Assembly (NCBI GenBank): GCA_963575745.1
Contig: CAUYUJ010003958.1
Coordinates: 244,158-291,657 of the forward strand
Source: Prorocentrum cordatum
Lineage: Eukaryota > Sar > Dinophyceae > Prorocentrales > Prorocentraceae
DNA: 47,500 bases
Direction: 5' to 3'
Position 1 is the first letter of the stretch. Every line of letters starts with the position of its first letter. The position numbers and the translations under genes were made by a program. Shown here piece by piece: positions 1-11,289 of this stretch. The notes beneath the pieces were generated by a model, which saw only the letters and a list, made by a program, of their open reading frames with translations, was not told the DNA's origin and made no database searches.

Positions 1-1040
1 GTCCCCCTTTCCGCCTCCCCTGGGGCGAAACATCTCATCTGATCGGGGGCGGGGCAAGGGAGGAGCCTCGGGGATGGGGTGGGGGGGGGGGGGGGGGCGA
101 GCTCGTCCGTGCACCCTTGGGGGGCTCTCCAGAGCCTCCAAGGAGCCCCAAGACGGCCCAATGAGCGCCGAGATAATCAAAGAGAGCATCGACATGGCTG
201 AGGCTAACTACGCGACGTCCCAAGAAGGCTTCACGACGGCCTACGAGGCCTCCAAGACGGCCCAACAGGTGCTCCCAGAGGGCCGCCGAGAGGTCTCCAA
301 GGTGCAAACATCGCCCCACTCCTTTAAGAAATTGTGCAATTGCGATGTACTCGCCTTTTCGTCTTGACCGCACTCAGCACGGCCCAAGGAGCCCCCAATA
401 TCGTCCCAGGACAACCGATGAGGTCCCCAACAGCCCCAAGACGGCCAAATAGAGCCCCCAAAGCGCGCACGAGGGACCCCAAGGCCCCCTAAAACGGCCC
501 AGGAGGTGGCATCTCGAGTCAATCCCGCCGTGATGACCCGAAGAGCCCCTGAGTGACCCTCGAAGCGCTCCCAGGAGGCCCCAGGAGGCTTCCGAGATGC
601 ACCCGAGAGGCCCCCGAGAGGCCCCCGAGAGGGCCCAGAAGCGAAGCAGCTGCCCGCATTCCAGGGGACCCTCCTATCACACGCCGCTACATCCCCGAGG
701 ACTCTGGCCCGCAGGCCAGGCAGGGCAGCGCGCCTCTGGATGAATGCACTGCTAAGGGGGTGGTCGGCGGAATGGCGTGCACCTCTCGGATCCGCCCGCC
801 CACCGGGCTGAGGGGCGTGTGGGATTGAACTACGAGGGCTCCTTGCAGTGCTTCAGTCCCCCCGCTCAATCCCCCCCCCCCCGGAGGCCTCCGCCAGAAA
901 GCCGCCCGGCTGCGCCCAAGCCCCTACTCGGTCCCCACGATGCCGCCAAGCCATGACGGCTTCCAAGACGAGCTCGATTTTCCTCTCGTTCTGAGGACGC
1001 CTCCGGGGCGCATTTTGGCTCTCGGCCCCGTCGGGGCTCC
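1..1040. other. Intergenic, no gene recognised
   Basis: No frame here shows domain-like composition. The sequence holds scattered degenerate copies of a short GC-rich motif of the form ccaagacggccca, for example near 133-160, 253-270 and 425-440. These give shadow reading frames rich in WAVLG on the minus strand. A short G run lies at 80-97 and a C run near 870-883. Confidence 0.6.
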
Positions 1041-1048
1041 TTCTTGGC

Positions 1049-1420
1049 CTCCAAAATCCGCTCCTGGGGCCCTCGAGAGCGCCTTTGTGGCCCGCTCTCG
1101 CCGAACAGCTGGCATGTTAAAACATATAATGAATATTTTGTGTTTGTTTCATGGTTTTCGCTTCCCTGGGGGTGACCATTCGGGCTCATCGGGGGTATTT
1201 TTTTCATCTTTCAAACTTGGACGCAATCTTTGGGCGCGCTCCGGGGCTCCGAAATCCGCTCCCGGGGCCCTCGAGAGCGCCTTTGTGGCCCGCTTTCGCC
1301 GAAAAGCTGGCATGTCAAACAATGAATAAATACAATGTGTTTTCATGATTTTCGCTTCCCTGAGGGTGATCATTCGGGCTCGTCTGGAGGACTTTTAATA
1401 TGTCAAATGTGGACGCCGAT
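1049..1420. repeat. ~198-bp tandem repeat, about two copies
   Basis: The block starting 'aaatccgctcctggggccct' at about 1053 recurs at about 1250 with few changes. The block containing 'ccattcgggctc' recurs at 1173 and 1370. The spacing is therefore about 197-198 bp. No coding potential is evident. Confidence 0.8.
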
Positions 1421-1479
1421 TGTGGGCGCGCCGATATGTCAAACGGTTTTTACCGTAATACGGACGGGGCCGCCCAAGA

Positions 1480-1665
1480 GGCCGCCAAGGGGGCCCCGAG
1501 ACGACCCAAGTGGGCCCCAAGACGGCCCAAGAGGGCTCTAAGATGGCCAAAGAGGGCTGCAAGATCTCCCCAAGATGCCCAGAAGCCCCAAAACTGCCCA
1601 AGAGGGCCCCAAGGCGGCCCAAGAGGCCCCCAGGACGGCCCAAGAGGGGCCCAACAGGAGTAGCC
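1480..1665. repeat. Degenerate short GC-rich minisatellite
   Basis: Irregular repetition of units close to 'ccccaagacggcccaagagg' (about 17-20 bp). Every minus frame becomes a WAVLG/WGPLG-rich pseudo-peptide, which reflects the repeat and not a protein. Confidence 0.7.
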
Positions 1666-1776
1666 AGAACAAACTTTTCGAGCCCTCCGTCCCAACAGGC
1701 CCCACAGGGACCCCAAGAACCAAACAAAATTATCCTGGCGAAAGACCCAACCATAAGCAATTGTTGGTAACGCGTT

Positions 1777-3432
1777 GTGGGTGCCGCTTTCGGTGGGGCT
1801 CCATATGGGGCCACGAAGCGCTGCCTTGGATGGGGGAACCGCATGCGGACTGCGCCACCAGGGCGGGCCTTCGGTGGAGCTCCCTATGGGGCTACGAAAC
1901 GCTGCCCTGGGTGGGGGAACCGCATGCGAACTGCGCCACTGGGGCCTTCGGTGGAGCTCCCTATGGTGCCACGAAACGCTGCCCTGGGTGGGGGAAGCGC
2001 ATGCGAACTGCGCCACGGGGGCTTTCGTGGACCCATGGGGCCACGCTGGGGCCTTAGTCCCTATGGGGCCACGAAACGCTGCCCTGGGTGGGGGAACCGC
2101 ATGCGAACACCCCCACTGGGCCTTCGGTGGAGCTCCCTATGGGGCTACGAAACGCTGCCCTGGGTGGGGGAACCGCATGCGAACACCCCCACTGGGGCCT
2201 TCGGTGGAGCTCCCTATGGGGCCACGAAACGCTGCCCTGGGTGGGGAACCGCATGCGAACACCCCCACTGGGGCCTTCGGTGGAGCTCCCTATGGGGCTA
2301 CGAAACGCTGCCCTGGGTGGGGGAACCGCATGCGAACACCCCCACTGGGGCCTTCGGTGGAGCTCCCTATGGGGCCACGAAACGCTGCCCTGGGTGGGGG
2401 AACCGCATGCGAAACCCCTACGGGGGACTCCCTATGGTGAAACGAACGCTGCCCTGGGTGGGGGAACCGCATGCGAACACCCCCACTGGGGCCTTCGGTG
2501 GAGCTCCCTATGGGGCCACGAAACGCTGCCCTGGGTGGGGGAACCGCATGCGAACACCCCCACTGGGGCCTTCGGTGGAGCTCCCTATGGGGCTACGAAA
2601 CGCTGCCCTGGGTGGGGGAACCGCATGCGAACACCCCCACTGGGGCCTTCGGTGGAGCTCCCTATGGGGCCACGAAACGCTGCCCTGGGTGGGGGAACCG
2701 CATGCGAACACCCCCACTGGGGCCTTCGGTGGAGCTCCCTATGGGGCTACGAAACGCTGCCCTGGGTGGGGGAACCGCATGCGAACACCCCCACTGGGGC
2801 CTTCGGTGGAGCTCCCTATGGGGCCACGAAACGCTGCCCTGGGTGGGGGAACCGCATGCGAACACCCCCACTGGGGCCTTTCGGTGGATCCCGATGGGGC
2901 CACGTGGAGCTCCCTATGGGGCCGAAACGCTGCCCTGGGTGGGGGAACCGCATGCGAACACCCCCACTGGGGCCTTCGGTGGAGCTCCCTATGGGGCTAC
3001 GAAACGCTGCCCTGGGTGGGGGAACCGCATGCGAACACCCCCACTGGGGCCTTCGGTGGAGCTCCCTATGGGGCTACGAAACGCTGCCCTGGGTGGGGGA
3101 ACCGCATGCGAACACCCCCACTGGGGCCTTCGGTGGAGCTCCCTATGGGGCCACGAAACGCTGCCCTGGGTGGGGGAACCGCATGCGAACACCCCCACTG
3201 GGGCCTTCGGTGGAGCTCCCTATGGGGCCACGAAACGCTGCCCTGGGTGGGGGAACCGCATGCGAACACCCCCACTGGGGCCTTCGGTGGAGCTCCCTAT
3301 GGGGCCACGAAACGTGCCCTGGGTGGGGGAACCGCATGCGAACACCCCCACTGGGGCCTTCGGTGGAGCTCCCTATGGGGCTACGAAACGCTGCCCTGGG
3401 TGGGGGAACCGCATGCGAACACCCCCGGGAGG
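1777..3432. repeat. 77-bp minisatellite, about 21 units
   Basis: A unit running from 'ggggccttcggtggagctcc' through 'gaaacgctgccctgggtggg' to 'gcatgcgaacacccccact' repeats with a 77-bp period. Most units are nearly identical. A C/T variant (gccacg or gctacg) alternates along much of the array, suggesting a 154-bp dimer. Variant or shortened units occur near 2030-2060, 2410-2450, 2880-2930 and 3310. Since 77 is not a multiple of three and the unit has no stop in any + frame, long open frames in all three + frames cross the array. These are artefacts of the repeat. Confidence 0.95.
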
Positions 3433-5140
3433 AGGAAGGAACGCGGGGCGCTGTCTCTTCAAAACGAGGACCCAACACCACAGGATGGCTGGGAAAAAAC
3501 CAAGAGGCCCCCATGATGCCAGAAGACGCCCGCGACAAACCAAGAAGGGGCCCCAACACGATCCCCAAGAGGCCCCGAGAGACTTCACTGGTGCCCGAAA
3601 GGTACCACTTGAAGCCTACATACTCCAGAAGCACCCGCGAAGCATCCCGGAGGCTCGAGGACACAGACTGTTATGGTTCACGCCTGGTCTACCGTCGTCC
3701 ACGTCATCGTCGTCGTCATTGTCGTCGTCGTCGCCGTCATCGTCGTCGTCGTTGTCGTTCCCTGTGCCACCCCTACTACATTCCTTTCTTCCTCCACGAC
3801 CTCCTTATCCTCATCCTCCTGCTCCTCCTCCTCCTCTTCCAACCCCACTCCCTTCGATCGATATGCCTCCAGCGGTACCACTGGGATGCCATTTCTGAAG
3901 CATTCCACGCAACCCCGAACAGCATCCAAGAGGCTCCGGAACCCACAAGCCAGGCACGAAGGCCACTAGATTCCGGGCAGTGTGTCAAGTGCTATGGTAT
4001 GAAGCAACATGACGCCGCACGCCACGCTTGAGTTCACGCCCAAGCAGAACATGACGTCCAAGACAAACGACGACCCGGACGCCTGCATGCATCGTCAGAA
4101 CCACGACCCCCTACCTGGCCTGGGGCCTCCAACTCGTGATACACTTTCGGCCGTTCAGCGCACGCCTGAGCCGCATGGGTCCTTGCTTGGCTCCTTTTAG
4201 GCAGCGTTTGCGCCGTTTTTGGTTGGTCTTGGGCAGTGTTCGAGTCATTTCTGGCCTCCTGGTGTGGATCGTAGACAAAGGCCCAGAGAGCCAACGTCCA
4301 TATCACTGATCCGTCGGTACTGATGACGGGATGACGACCAGACGGCAAATCTACTATCGATCAACCACGCGGCATGCCTGAGCCTAACAGGCCAAGGGTT
4401 GGGAACAACAATGGAGCGCAGGCAACAACAACAAAACACTCCTGCGGGGTGTCTTGTATGCTTTTCTGCATAAGTTCACCCCGTGGTGAAGCCGTCTTCG
4501 CCTCGTCCGGCGAGAAGTGGAGTGGGCGGGCGGTGAACGCGAAGCGTCTCGAATAACAAGAACACGCCAAACGACCGAGCCGTCACCATAGGAAGGGGCA
4601 ATCTCCTGCCTTGATCATCGACCCAAACTCATAAACACCATCGTACGCGAAACTGCATCTTCTCTGGCCAGCGCCAGATTCGTCTAGCCAGGCCTGAGCC
4701 AACCTCTTCGCCACCATCATCAACATCATGAACATCGTTTAACCGATCCCTATTCCCACGGGCGTGGCCTGGGCACCAGTGGCCGATTGAACCCCCCAAC
4801 TGGCCGATTGACCCCCCCTAGATGGGGGTTTCGGCTGTTTCCTTCGCGTCTCGAAGGGCATATCCCCAACTAGGGTGGTGGGATGGTGAGGATCTGGACG
4901 GGGATGGAGAAGGGGATGGGGATCGGTTAAACGATGCTGATATCAAGAGCCCCAGACCGTTCCTTCCAATTGGCATAAGGTCAAAGGCATGCTTGAGCGC
5001 AACATCAAGTCGTCGGGTTGGACAGGGGGACGTGCTTCGGGGCACGCGCCCTCGACCCGCCCACGGCAACTGCTCACGATGCCAACAGCTCTTCCCTTGA
5101 GGCACCGAAGCGCTTCCAGGACGCAGTAGGCCCCGTCCCA
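3433..5140. other. Intergenic, no gene recognised
   Basis: No supported gene. It contains a (TCG)n/(TCC)n-rich stretch at about 3690-3840 and a small duplication of 'ggccgattga' at about 4781-4812. Open frames are short and lack domain-like composition. Confidence 0.55.
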
Positions 5141-5141
5141 C

Positions 5142-5346
5142 ACTGGAGGCCTGGACATGGGCACCAACACCAACACAGGGGCTTGCCTCCTCAGGGGTAG
5201 GATGATCCTAGATGTTGGCGCTGGTGGTAACAATCCGGCCACCTTGACAGCCCGAATATTGCCACCATCGCCGAGATCGGGAACATCTCCCCTCGGTGGA
5301 GACACGCCGCCGATCTTGGTGTTGGTGTCAACCTCTAGGCCTCCGA
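5142..5346. repeat. Imperfect inverted repeat, ~90-nt arms
   Basis: The segment at about 5142-5232 pairs imperfectly with about 5256-5346. The best blocks are 'ggaggcct' plus 'caccaacaccaa' on the left against 'ttggtgttggtg' plus 'aggcctcc' on the right, and 'ggcgctggtggtaacaat' against 'attgccaccatcgcc' next to a ~20-nt loop. By eye the arms are roughly two-thirds complementary. It could be an old MITE-like element or a hairpin-forming transcript. Confidence 0.55.
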
Positions 5347-5569
5347 GGCCCCACTTACTCCCCCCCCGGCGGGCTGGGGGCTCTAAGAAGGCAGGAGGGC
5401 TCCTTAGAAAATAGGGGCCTTCTCAGAAGCGTCAGGAGGCTTCTCAGACGGCTTCTCAGAAGCCTTTGGGCGCTTCTGAAAAGGAATTTGCCTTCTCGGA
5501 AGACCACCTCCTTGGACCCCCCCCAGCTCGCCACTGAACCTCTCTGAGCCCCTGGCAGCTCCCTCGTCC

Positions 5570-5814
5570 TGCTCCTCCTGCTCCTCCTCCTCCTGCTGCT
5601 CCTCCTGCTCCTCCTGCTGCTCCTCCTCCTCCTCCTGCTGCTGCTGCTCCTCCTCCTCCTCCTCCTCCTCCTCTTCTTCTTCTTCTTTTATTATTATTAT
5701 TATTCTCCTTCTGATTATATTTCTTATTATTATTATTATTATTCTTCGTCTGCTTAGTATTGTGCTTATTCTTCTTATCATTATTAGTATTATTATTATT
5801 AATTTTATTATTAG

Positions 5815-5855
<41 letters not shown>

Positions 5856-6190
5856 TTATTACTAGTATTATGACTACGATTACTATTATTATTATGATTA
5901 CTACTATGATTATTATTAGTAGTAGTAGTATTATCCGTATTATTAGTATGATTATTATTATCCATATTATTATCATTATTATTAGTATTAGTCGTGTTAT
6001 TATTAGTATTAGTCTTATTATTATGCTTCTTCTTTTTTTCTGAGTATTCTTCTTACTGTTGTTATGATTCTTCTTCTTATTATCATTATTCGTATTATTC
6101 TTCGTATTCGTATTATTCTTATTCGTAATGTTATTTTTCGTATTCTTATTATTACTACTATTGTTATTATTATTGTTGTTATTATCACGC

Positions 6191-6226
<36 letters not shown>

Positions 6227-6496
6227 GTCGTCTTCTTCGTATTCGTCTTTTTAGTCTTCTTCTTGTTCCTCCTCCTCCTCCTCGTCCTCCTCCTCCTCCT
6301 CCTCCGCCTCCGCCTCCTCCTCCTCCTCCTCCGCCTCCGCCTCCTCCTCCTCCTCCTCCTCCTCCTCCGCCTCCGCCTCCGCCTCCTCCTCCTCCGCCTC
6401 CGCCTCCGCCTCCTCCTCCTCCTCCTCCTCCTCCTCCGCCTCCGCATCCTCCTCCTTCTCCTCCTTTTCTTCCTCCTCCTCCTCCTCCTCCTCCTT
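5570..6496. repeat. Compound trinucleotide repeat (CTC/CTG, TTA/ATT, CTC/CGC)
   Basis: About 5570-5685 is (CTC/CTG)n, about 5685-6235 is an irregular TTA/ATT tract, and about 6262-6496 is (CTC)n with CGC interruptions. All long frames across it, such as poly-Arg, poly-Asn, poly-Gly and poly-Pro, are consequences of the repeat. The last CTC tract ends directly at the SL copy at 6500. Confidence 0.95.
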
Positions 6497-6499
6497 CCC

Positions 6500-6520
6500 C
6501 CGTAGCCATTTTGGCTCAAG
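6500..6520 (+). other. Genomic spliced-leader (SL) copy
   Basis: All 21 bases match the core of the dinoflagellate SL, including 'AGCCATTTTGGCTCAAG' at its 3' end. The variable first SL base (T, A or G) is replaced by C at 6499. There is no splice-donor-like GT after it; the sequence runs on as 'acgggaactcc'. It is therefore not an SL RNA gene but a relict from reverse transcription of a trans-spliced RNA. It sits between a (CTC)n tract and a LINE 5' fragment. Confidence 0.9.
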
Positions 6521-7291
6521 ACGGGAACTCCTCCCCGTCCCGACTCCCGAGGCCCGAGGTCGAGGTGGAAGGGCAGCCCCTTCCTCAGGCCTGGCTGCCT
6601 CGACCAGCCTGCGCGCCACGGCCCGTCTTCGCGAGGCCCCCAGGGGCCCAAGCCATAGTTTCCGCCTCCTTGCTGCTGCTTGCCTCCTCGCGGCGCTGGC
6701 GGCATGGGGCGCGACGCGCCGTCCGCAGGCGCCCGCCGCAGAGATCGCGAGGGGCGCGATCTTCGCACGCCGCGGAGCCAGTCACGAGCGCCGAGGAACT
6801 ACCAGGTTTGCCGCACGCCGTCATGTGGGGGATGGTCGTGGTCAGATTTCCAGCACCGCCATTGTGGGAAGTGCGGTGCCAGTTTTTAAGCCTCCTCGGC
6901 AGCACCAAGCAGCCAGACTCCGTCGCGCTCCACCTCGAAGAGTCGAGCCAACCGCTGGTCTCGCAGTACAGTTACGTTCGAGGAGGCTGTGGAGGACGCG
7001 CCCGCCGTGGGCGCAAGCGAGCTGGACCCCGTCACCGTATGCATCAAAGCGGCCGCCTTCTGGAAGAGCATCGAGGGCGTCGCGGGGCCCCACTACAAGC
7101 AGGCGCGGGAGGAGCTCAAGGCGGCGAAAGCCGCGGCGCTGGCCCCCAAGTCGCCAGACCAGCAGACTCAGAGCCTCAACGCCCAGCTCGCGGCCCAGAG
7201 AGAGCGCCTCGCGGGAAAGCAACGAGATGCAGAATGGTACATCGAGAAGGCGGAGTCCCTCTCATCCAGTTACCGTAACATTTTCCCGTAG
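6521..7291 (+). mobile_element. LINE 5' fragment (zinc finger plus coiled coil), truncated
   Basis: One + frame carries a cysteine cluster, C-x4-C then C-x2-C, with 'YQVCRTPSCGGWSW' and 'HCGKCGA' at about 6800-6885. After a TAA stop (6887-6889) the same frame stays open to 7291. It contains an Ala/Lys/Glu/Gln-rich coiled-coil stretch with 'LNAQLAAQRERLAGKQR'. This layout (zinc finger, then coiled coil) resembles the N-terminal region of dinoflagellate LINEs. The coiled coil recalls the start of the + strand LINE at 32.94 kb. Coding stops abruptly at AT-rich sequence at 7292. No endonuclease or RT follows. I infer a 5' fragment of an SL-tagged LINE; it could instead be a decayed host exon. Confidence 0.55.
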
Positions 7292-8520
7292 CATTAATAC
7301 ATATTTTTGAATTTATGTAATGTAATTGCGCAATATTACTGTAATGACTCAAGGCGACCTGAAAACAGGAACTCAAAATAAGCAAACCGATATGTAAATG
7401 CAACAAAACAAAGCAGTGAAGAACAGGAGAACATAATCAGATGACACTTCAGTCAAGAAGCAGCACAACAAACAATAATAAGTACTTCTCGGATGTTTAT
7501 TTATGTATTTACTTGCTCATTACTTTATCAGTTCTTTGTTTACTTATGTATTTATTTACTTACTTAGTTATCTATTTATTCATCCATATAGGTGTTTACT
7601 TGTTCAGACCCCCATGTCGGTTTTGGATCACGTCGGGAGGTCTTTCATGACATCTGCTCGGCCTCCGGGGGTCCTTCTACCGGCCCCCGGGGCCGTCCGA
7701 GAACGCCATGAAGCAACCGCCCTGACATCCTAAAAACACGACGGAAGGTTGTCACAATCAAAAAACGGCTCCTCCTCCCTCCTCCCTCCCCCCCCTCCCT
7801 CCTCCCTCCTCCCTCCTCCCTCCTCCCTCCCCCCTCCCCCCTCCTCCCTCCACCCTCCTCCAGGACGAAAAAACGGTCCGAGGGAAAGGGCCCACACCTC
7901 TGGGGGGGCGCGTTACGACAAGCCGCGACGGAAGATGTCTGGCAACGGGCCCTGCGGGAAACGGGTCCTGAGGTTTTCGCCGCTTGGCCTTCCTCGGGGC
8001 CCGGGACTGCCTGAGAACGACTCGGGCAAAAGAGCTAATCCTGGGGAGGGAGGCCCTTCCATGACCCGTTTCCCTCAGGCCCCGCACCATGCCAATCCTC
8101 GCCTCCGCCGGCTCCGCCTCCTCGCTACGGTCAGGGGCTCTGGCTTGGCGTGCCGAGTGCGACGGCCCCGGCGACACGCTGGGCATTGCGAGTGCGTGTC
8201 ACCCCGTTCCGCGGGGCGGAAGGTCGGGGAAGGCTCGGGGCGTTGACGCTTGGGGGCTGGGTAATGGATAGCGTATCGCGCCGAGGCGTGGTGGGCCAAA
8301 GCCAGCGGCGCTAGTATCTAGTGCGGCCCCGCAAGGACGAGGCGCCGCCGCTTCGCGTCCCGCGCCGTCTGCTTAGCCGCTGTCGGGTCGGGCGAAAGGG
8401 GGGATAGCAAAGGGGGGGTTTGAGAGTAGCTAATTTTCCCGGCGCCTCCCGGCGCCGGATGGAGCTGTGATCGAAGAGTGAGCCCCTGGGCGAAGCCGAA
8501 ACCAGCCGCATGCAGCAAAC
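7292..8520. other. Intergenic: AT-rich then GC-rich, no gene recognised
   Basis: 7292-7600 is AT-rich with 'tatttact'-like repetition. 7310-7328 carries an 18-nt string also found at 32874-32891. 7771-7862 is a (CCTCCCT)-type tract. 7863-8520 is GC-rich without a convincing coding frame. Confidence 0.6.
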
Positions 8521-9353
8521 CCGGGCGCCGGGAGCAGAAAATTTACCATTTTCAGAAAAAAAATGTGTATTGGAGTGGCCTTTTTCTGGCACGGCCTCGG
8601 AATTAAATTTTCCGGCGCCGGCCGGAGCCGGCGCCGGCGCCGGATTCGGCTCAGGCGCCAGCCCGGGCGCCGGCCTGGGGGTCGGGCTCGAAAGCCGGCC
8701 CGGGTGCCAGAATCGGCCCGGAAGACCTCCCGGGCGCCGGGAGCAGAAATTCAGCATTTTCAAAAGAAAAATGTGTATTGGAGTGGCCTTTTTTCGGCAC
8801 GGCCTCGAAATTCATTCTTCCGGCGCCGGCTGGAGCAGGCGCCGGCGCCGGATCCGCCCCGGGCGCCACCCCGGGCGCCGGTCCGGGCGTCTCGAGCGCC
8901 GGCCCGGGTGCCGGAATCGGCCCGGAAGGCTTCCTCCCGGGCGCTGGGAGCAGAAAGTTCATCATTTCGAAATAAAAATGTGTATTGGAGTGTTTTTTTT
9001 CGGCACGGCCTTGGAATTCAATTTTCTGGCGCCGGCCGAAACTGGCCCCAGCGCCGGATCCGGCCCGGGCGCCGGCCCGGGCGCCAGCCCGGGCGTCCGG
9101 CTCGGGCGCCGGCCGGCGCCGGCCAGAGCCGGAGCTCGCGCCGGCGCCGGAATCGGCCCGCGAGGGTCCCCGCGGGCGCCGGGAGCAGAAATTCAGCATC
9201 GTCGAAAGAAAAATGTGCATTGGAGTGGCCTTTTGTCGGCACGGCCTCGGAATTAATTTTTCCGGCGCCGGCCTGAGCCGGCGCCGGCGCCGGATTCAGC
9301 TCAGGCGCCGGCCCGGGCGCCGGCCTGGGCGTCCGGCTCGAGCGCTGGCCCGG
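8521..9353. repeat. GC-rich ~208-bp tandem array, locus 1 (repeat A)
   Basis: Units begin with 'gggcgccgggagcagaaa' at about 8525, 8731, 8939 (variant) and 9175. They continue through 'aaatgtgtattggagtgg', then a very GC-rich part of gccggcgccgg and gcgccggcccgg motifs. Spacing is about 206-237 bp. The same unit family recurs in the same orientation at 31337-31880. Frames through it are shadows. Confidence 0.9.
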
Positions 9354-9387
9354 CCCAGAGGTCCTTGGGAACGCAGCCTGCGTTCCC
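9354..9387. repeat. 34-bp end of repeat A; exact reverse complement at 31303-31336
   Basis: The 34 nt here are the exact reverse complement of 31303-31336. The segment includes a 21-nt near-perfect palindrome of the form GGGAACGCAG-C-CTGCGTTCCC. It lies where repeat A meets the gggaacgcag minisatellite. Confidence 0.85.
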
Positions 9388-9553
9388 AGCTTCAGGAACG
9401 CAGGGCGAAGCAACATGATGTTGGGAACGCAGGGCGAAGCAACATGATGTTGGGAACGCAGGGCGAAGCAGCATGATGTTGGGAACGCAGGGAGATGTCG
9501 GGAACGCAGGGAAATGTCGGGAACGCAGGGCGATGTCGGGAACGCATGTTAAC
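9388..9553. repeat. gggaacgcag minisatellite, locus 1 (repeat B)
   Basis: Repeats of 'gggaacgcagggcgaagc' followed by 'aacatgatgtt' (~29 bp), then shorter units of the form 'gtcgggaacgcaggg'. The same family occurs at 31127-31302. 9546-9612 then holds GCATGTTAACAT palindromic motifs. Confidence 0.85.
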
Positions 9554-9612
9554 ATGTGCGCAGTTAAACACATGCGCAAGCCGAGAGCACGCGCATGTTA
9601 ACATATGCGCGA

Positions 9613-9792
9613 CGACCACCTCTGAACGATCACCCCACAACGTCTCTCACATACTCCAACCAATGCACAACGCGTGGCTAAGAACACAACATCTTACACG
9701 CATATGATCTTGTTTTCCGAGAAGTCGGCGCAATTCAAGTTGGTGATTCCGTACTTCGCAGCCACTGATAAACAATATATTTACATTATGCA

Positions 9793-9836
<44 letters not shown>

Positions 9837-11110
9837 TTCATGCGAGTACATTCGCTCGCTGCATGGCTATGGTGATGATGATGATGGGTATGCGTGATTA
9901 TGCATGCAATGACGATGATGTGGAATGACGATGATGACGATGCATGCATGCAGCTGGGCTTTGACATCCCGTTGAAAGGTGCAAGTCCGCTCGCAGCCAG
10001 CGCCCGAAACTGTGCGTCCCGTCCCGTCCTCCTCCTTCTCCTCCTCCTCTTCCTCCCCCTCCATCCCTCCCTCCTCCTCCTGGAGCGTCCTCCTGCCTCC
10101 TGCCTCCTTTTCCTTCCTAATCACGCTGCGCGTTTCCTCGAGGTTGTCTGCACGATGTCATCGCATTATATCTCCATTGGTTGCGGCATTCCCGCTGCGG
10201 CAGTCCGTCCCCCTCCCTTTCCCCCCCTTTCCGTGTCCTCGTTCTCCTCCTCCCTTTTTCCTGTCATCGTTTCGCTACTTTCTCAATCGACGCGCGCGTC
10301 TCGTGGCGAGCCTCGCCAGCCCCCCCGTGTCGGCCCATTCCAGGAGCGACCCGTTTAAACATTAAGCATGTACAGCGTTTCTCATAATATTATTATTAGT
10401 GTTCCTCCTCCTCCTCCTCCTCTTCCTCCTCCTCCCCCTCCCTCGCCGCGGATCTTCGTCGCGACGCACCGCTCTCGGCGCGGGCGGTTGCACCGCCAGC
10501 GCGAGGTCCTCCACGTCCTCCTCCTCCTCTTTTTTTTCGCGTGCCGTATTCTTGTTTGAGGGAGGCGCGCAGCGTCTTCATGCCACCCTGCGCCGCTTTG
10601 AAGATGGCTCCATTGTCTCGATTCCTCCTCCTCCTCCTCCTCCTCACCTCCTCCTCCTCCTCCTCATCCTCCTCCTTCTCTTCCTCTGTTTATTTTTGCA
10701 TTGACCCCATGGCGGTGCCGATTCCTCCTCCACCTCCTCCTGCGTTGTGTTTTCTGACGTCGCCCTCGATGTCCCTGTCCTCTCCCCCCTCCCCCTCCTT
10801 GAACTCCTTTGCCCGCCAAAGAAAGGCACGCGTGCGATTCGCCGCCTCGACTCGGTCAGCGCCGTATCCACCACGTGTTCGTCCTCCTGTCCTCCCTCCT
10901 CCTCCTTCTCCTCCTCCTCCTCCTCCTCCTCCTTTTCCTTATCTCCATGTCTCCCCCTGATCCGACATTTCTTTCCCTATCATCCCTCCCCCTCCTCCAT
11001 CTTCGTCCTCCTCCGTCGTCAGTGCACCTCGTCCTCCTCCTCATCCTCCTCCTCCTCTTCCCTCCTCCTCCTCCTCCTCCTCCTCCTCCTTATGTTTCCC
11101 TCTTGCGTTC
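9613..11110. repeat. Intergenic with (TA)n, ATG/GAT and long CTC-rich tracts
   Basis: 9787-9838 is (TA)n and 9870-9950 is rich in GATGAT. 10020-11110 is dominated by CTC/CCT tracts separated by short unique stretches. No frame has protein-like composition other than repeat-driven Ser/Pro/Leu runs. No gene recognised. Confidence 0.7.
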
Positions 11111-11212
11111 GGCACCTCATCGGCCACGCCGTCCATAAGGTCGTCCTCCTCCTCCGTCTTCCCGTCCCCCCCCCCCGCCCTCTCCCCCACCACTGTGACC
11201 ACCGCCTCCACG

Positions 11213-11248
11213 CTACTCGCGCGGTTCATAGATGAACCGCGCGAGTAG
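11213..11248. repeat. Perfect palindrome, 17-bp arms, 2-nt centre
   Basis: The left arm 'CTACTCGCGCGGTTCAT' is followed by AG and then the exact reverse complement of the arm. It can form a stable hairpin. There is no T tract or other terminator-like context. Confidence 0.9.
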
Positions 11249-11289
11249 ATCCCGCGATGTTCATTAAGTTGATGCGAAGGTTGGATGTC

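Noticed and set aside
1777-4031. Long + frames (475-647 residues) over the 77-bp array
   Set aside because: The array period is not a multiple of three and all three frames are open; the peptides are by-products of the minisatellite.
6500-6520. SL RNA gene
   Set aside because: No splice donor or snRNA-like Sm-site sequence follows the SL; it is continuous with a LINE-like frame.
5404-6768. 454-residue minus-strand Arg/Asn/Ile/Glu-run protein and similar poly-Gly, poly-Pro and poly-Leu frames
   Set aside because: Composition is dictated by CTC and TTA trinucleotide tracts.
8510-9476. Frames of 160-250 residues rich in RRRR, GAGAGA and PAPAP
   Set aside because: They follow the GC-rich ~208-bp repeat and recur in different frames in each unit.
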